From positions 1-7,442 of the forward strand of contig CALMPQ010000092.1 of NCBI GenBank assembly GCA_937872005.1: a stretch of 7,442 bases of DNA, read 5' to 3'. The translations under genes and the position numbers were made by a program. Numbering within the stretch: position 1 is the stretch's first letter; each line of letters begins with the position of its first letter. Below the pieces are notes generated by a model that was given only the letters and a program-made list of their open reading frames with translations, did no database searches and had not been told where the DNA came from. Positions 6,517 to 7,442 of this stretch are shown here, piece by piece. The DNA comes from an uncultured Propioniciclava sp. (GTDB lineage Bacteria > Actinomycetota > Actinomycetes > Propionibacteriales > Propionibacteriaceae).

Positions 6517-6554
6517 GTAACGCGCCCGAAACACGCACGACACCACCCGGTGAC
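6517..6554 (+). promoter_or_regulatory. GlnR-like operator in the RDD-glnA divergent region
   Basis: Four pentamers begin at exact 11-base steps: GTAAC (6517), GAAAC (6528), GACAC (6539) and GTGAC (6550). The known actinobacterial GlnR box is gTnAc-N6-GaAAc repeated with six-base spacers. The first pair fits perfectly, the third misses one position, and the fourth fits gTnAc better than GaAAc. The site ends ten bases before a candidate glnA -10 at 6565, covering its -35 zone and also lying over the RDD promoter area. GlnR controls glnA in Streptomyces and mycobacteria, so position and target agree. The response regulator MtrA recognises similar GTAAC repeats and is the main alternative. Confidence 0.6.
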
Positions 6555-6564
6555 GCGGGACCCC

Positions 6565-6570
6565 TACGGT
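6565..6570 (+). promoter_or_regulatory. Candidate -10 of the glnA promoter
   Basis: TACGGT fits the TANNNT pattern and would start transcription near 6577, giving a leader of about 33 bases. No recognisable -35 stands 16-18 bases upstream. This is expected if an activator bound at 6517-6554 replaces it. Weak by itself, plausible in context. Confidence 0.35.
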
Positions 6571-6610
6571 TGGGCGCTGTCAGACCACCACATTGTTCGG
6601 AGGACCACCC

Positions 6611-7442
6611 ATGTTCCAAGACGCCGACGAGCTCCTCAGCTACATCGAGGAGAACGACGTCGAGACCGTCGACGTCCGCTTCTGCGACCTGCCCGGCGTG
6701 ATGCAGCACTTCACCATCCCGGCGAAGTTCCTCACCCACGACGTGATCGAGGAGGGGCTCTCGTTCGACGGCAGCTCCATCCGCGGCTTCCAGAAGATCC
6801 ACGAGTCGGACATGTCGCTGCTGCCCGACATCAGCTCGGCCTACCTGGACCCGTTCCGCAAGAGCACGACCCTGAACATGAACTGGTTCGTCCACGACCC
6901 GATCACCAAGGAGGCCTACAGCCGCGACCCGCGCAACATCGCGCGCAAGGCCGAGGAGTACCTGAAGTCGACCGGCATCGGCGACACCGCCTTCATGGGC
7001 CCCGAGGCCGAGTTCTACGTGTTCGACTCGGTCCGCTTCGAGACCAAGGCGAACGCCGGCTACTACTTCATCGAGTCCGAGGCCGGCGCCTGGTCGTCCG
7101 GCTCCGAGACCGACATCAGCGGCCAGCTGAACCGTGGCTACAAGGTGAAGTACAAGGGCGGCTACTTCCCGGTCGCGCCGGTCGACCACTTCGGTGACCT
7201 GCGCGACGACATGGTGCGCCACCTGCAGTCGGTCGGCCTGGTCATCGAGCGCGCGCACCACGAGGTCGGCACCGCGGGCCAGGGCGAGATCGCGACGAAG
7301 TTCGACACCCTGCTGGCCGCGGCCGACAACATCATGAAGTACAAGTACGTCATCAAGAACACCGCCTGGGAGGCCGGCAAGACCGCGACCTTCATGCCGA
7401 AGCCGATCTTCGGCGACAACGGCTCGGGCATGCACGTGCACC
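6611..7442 (+). CDS. glnA: Type I glutamine synthetase, N-terminal 277 residues (gene runs off the window)
   Basis: Catalyses ATP-dependent condensation of ammonium with glutamate to glutamine, the central ammonium assimilation step, as a cytoplasmic dodecamer. The visible part covers the beta-grasp N-terminal domain (about 15-100) and the first part of the catalytic barrel. Landmarks are [16 protein letters not shown] (22-37), FDGSSIRGF (52-60), metal-binding [10 protein letters not shown] with Glu132 and Glu134, [21 protein letters not shown] with Glu218 and Glu225, and [14 protein letters not shown] (264-277) ending at the active-site histidines 275 and 277. The sequence closely follows M. 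tuberculosis GlnA1 as I recall it, the assimilatory actinobacterial enzyme. About 200 residues, including the adenylylation tyrosine loop of GSI-beta enzymes, lie outside the window. The ATG has GGAGG at 6599-6603, seven bases upstream. The GlnR-like box upstream suggests induction under nitrogen limitation. Confidence 0.97.
   Translation, partial: MFQDADELLSYIEENDVETVDVRFCDLPGVMQHFTIPAKFLTHDVIEEGLSFDGSSIRGFQKIHESDMSLLPDISSAYLDPFRKSTTLNMNWFVHDPITKEAYSRDPRNIARKAEEYLKSTGIGDTAFMGPEAEFYVFDSVRFETKANAGYYFIESEAGAWSSGSETDISGQLNRGYKVKYKGGYFPVAPVDHFGDLRDDMVRHLQSVGLVIERAHHEVGTAGQGEIATKFDTLLAAADNIMKYKYVIKNTAWEAGKTATFMPKPIFGDNGSGMHVH

Noticed and set aside
6491..7441. Minus-strand open frame opposite glnA
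   Set aside because: Antisense shadow of a highly conserved enzyme gene. No domain and no credible ribosome site inside coding sequence.

Overview
The window looks like chromosomal DNA from a high-GC Gram-positive bacterium (Actinomycetota). The reasons are very high G/C at third codon positions, GTG starts, an actinobacterial GlnA1-type glutamine synthetase, a two-in-one (fused) peptide-transporter ATPase in a gene order that, from memory, matches the Mycobacterium tuberculosis opp operon, and a GlnR-like operator in front of glnA. The genus cannot be fixed from the sequence alone.

Layout. Positions 1-5947 hold a minus-strand ABC peptide importer of the Opp/Dpp class. In transcription order it runs: inner-membrane permease B (5947-4961), permease C (4947-3985), a 710-residue ATPase carrying both nucleotide-binding domains (3988-1856), and, after a 220-base gap, the solute-binding lipoprotein (1635 to beyond position 1, so its 3' end is missing). 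The first three genes are packed for translational coupling: 13 bases between B and C, with the C ribosome site overlapping the B stop, and a 4-base ATGA overlap between C and the ATPase. The binding-protein gene instead has a long leader with its own strong Shine-Dalgarno, a perfect 6-base-arm palindrome containing TTATCCACA, and a 22-base-spaced repeat. This suggests separate or extra control.

Upstream of permease B, 127 bases separate it from a small minus-strand RDD-family membrane protein (6494-6075). That gene is divergent from glnA (6611 onward, plus strand, truncated by the window end). The 116-base divergent region contains four 5-base half-sites at exact 11-base steps that fit the GlnR box, which points to nitrogen control of glnA.

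How the genes work together: the lipoprotein would capture peptides outside the cell, B and C form the channel, and the fused ATPase drives import. The peptides can then serve as nitrogen and carbon sources, while glutamine synthetase assimilates ammonium. The link between the two units is by neighbourhood only. I saw no CRISPR array, RNA gene, insertion sequence, phage gene or defence system, and I do not think the window hides a new system. The points most worth a second look are regulatory (6517-6554 and 1636-1855) and the paired cysteine quartets in the fused ATPase.
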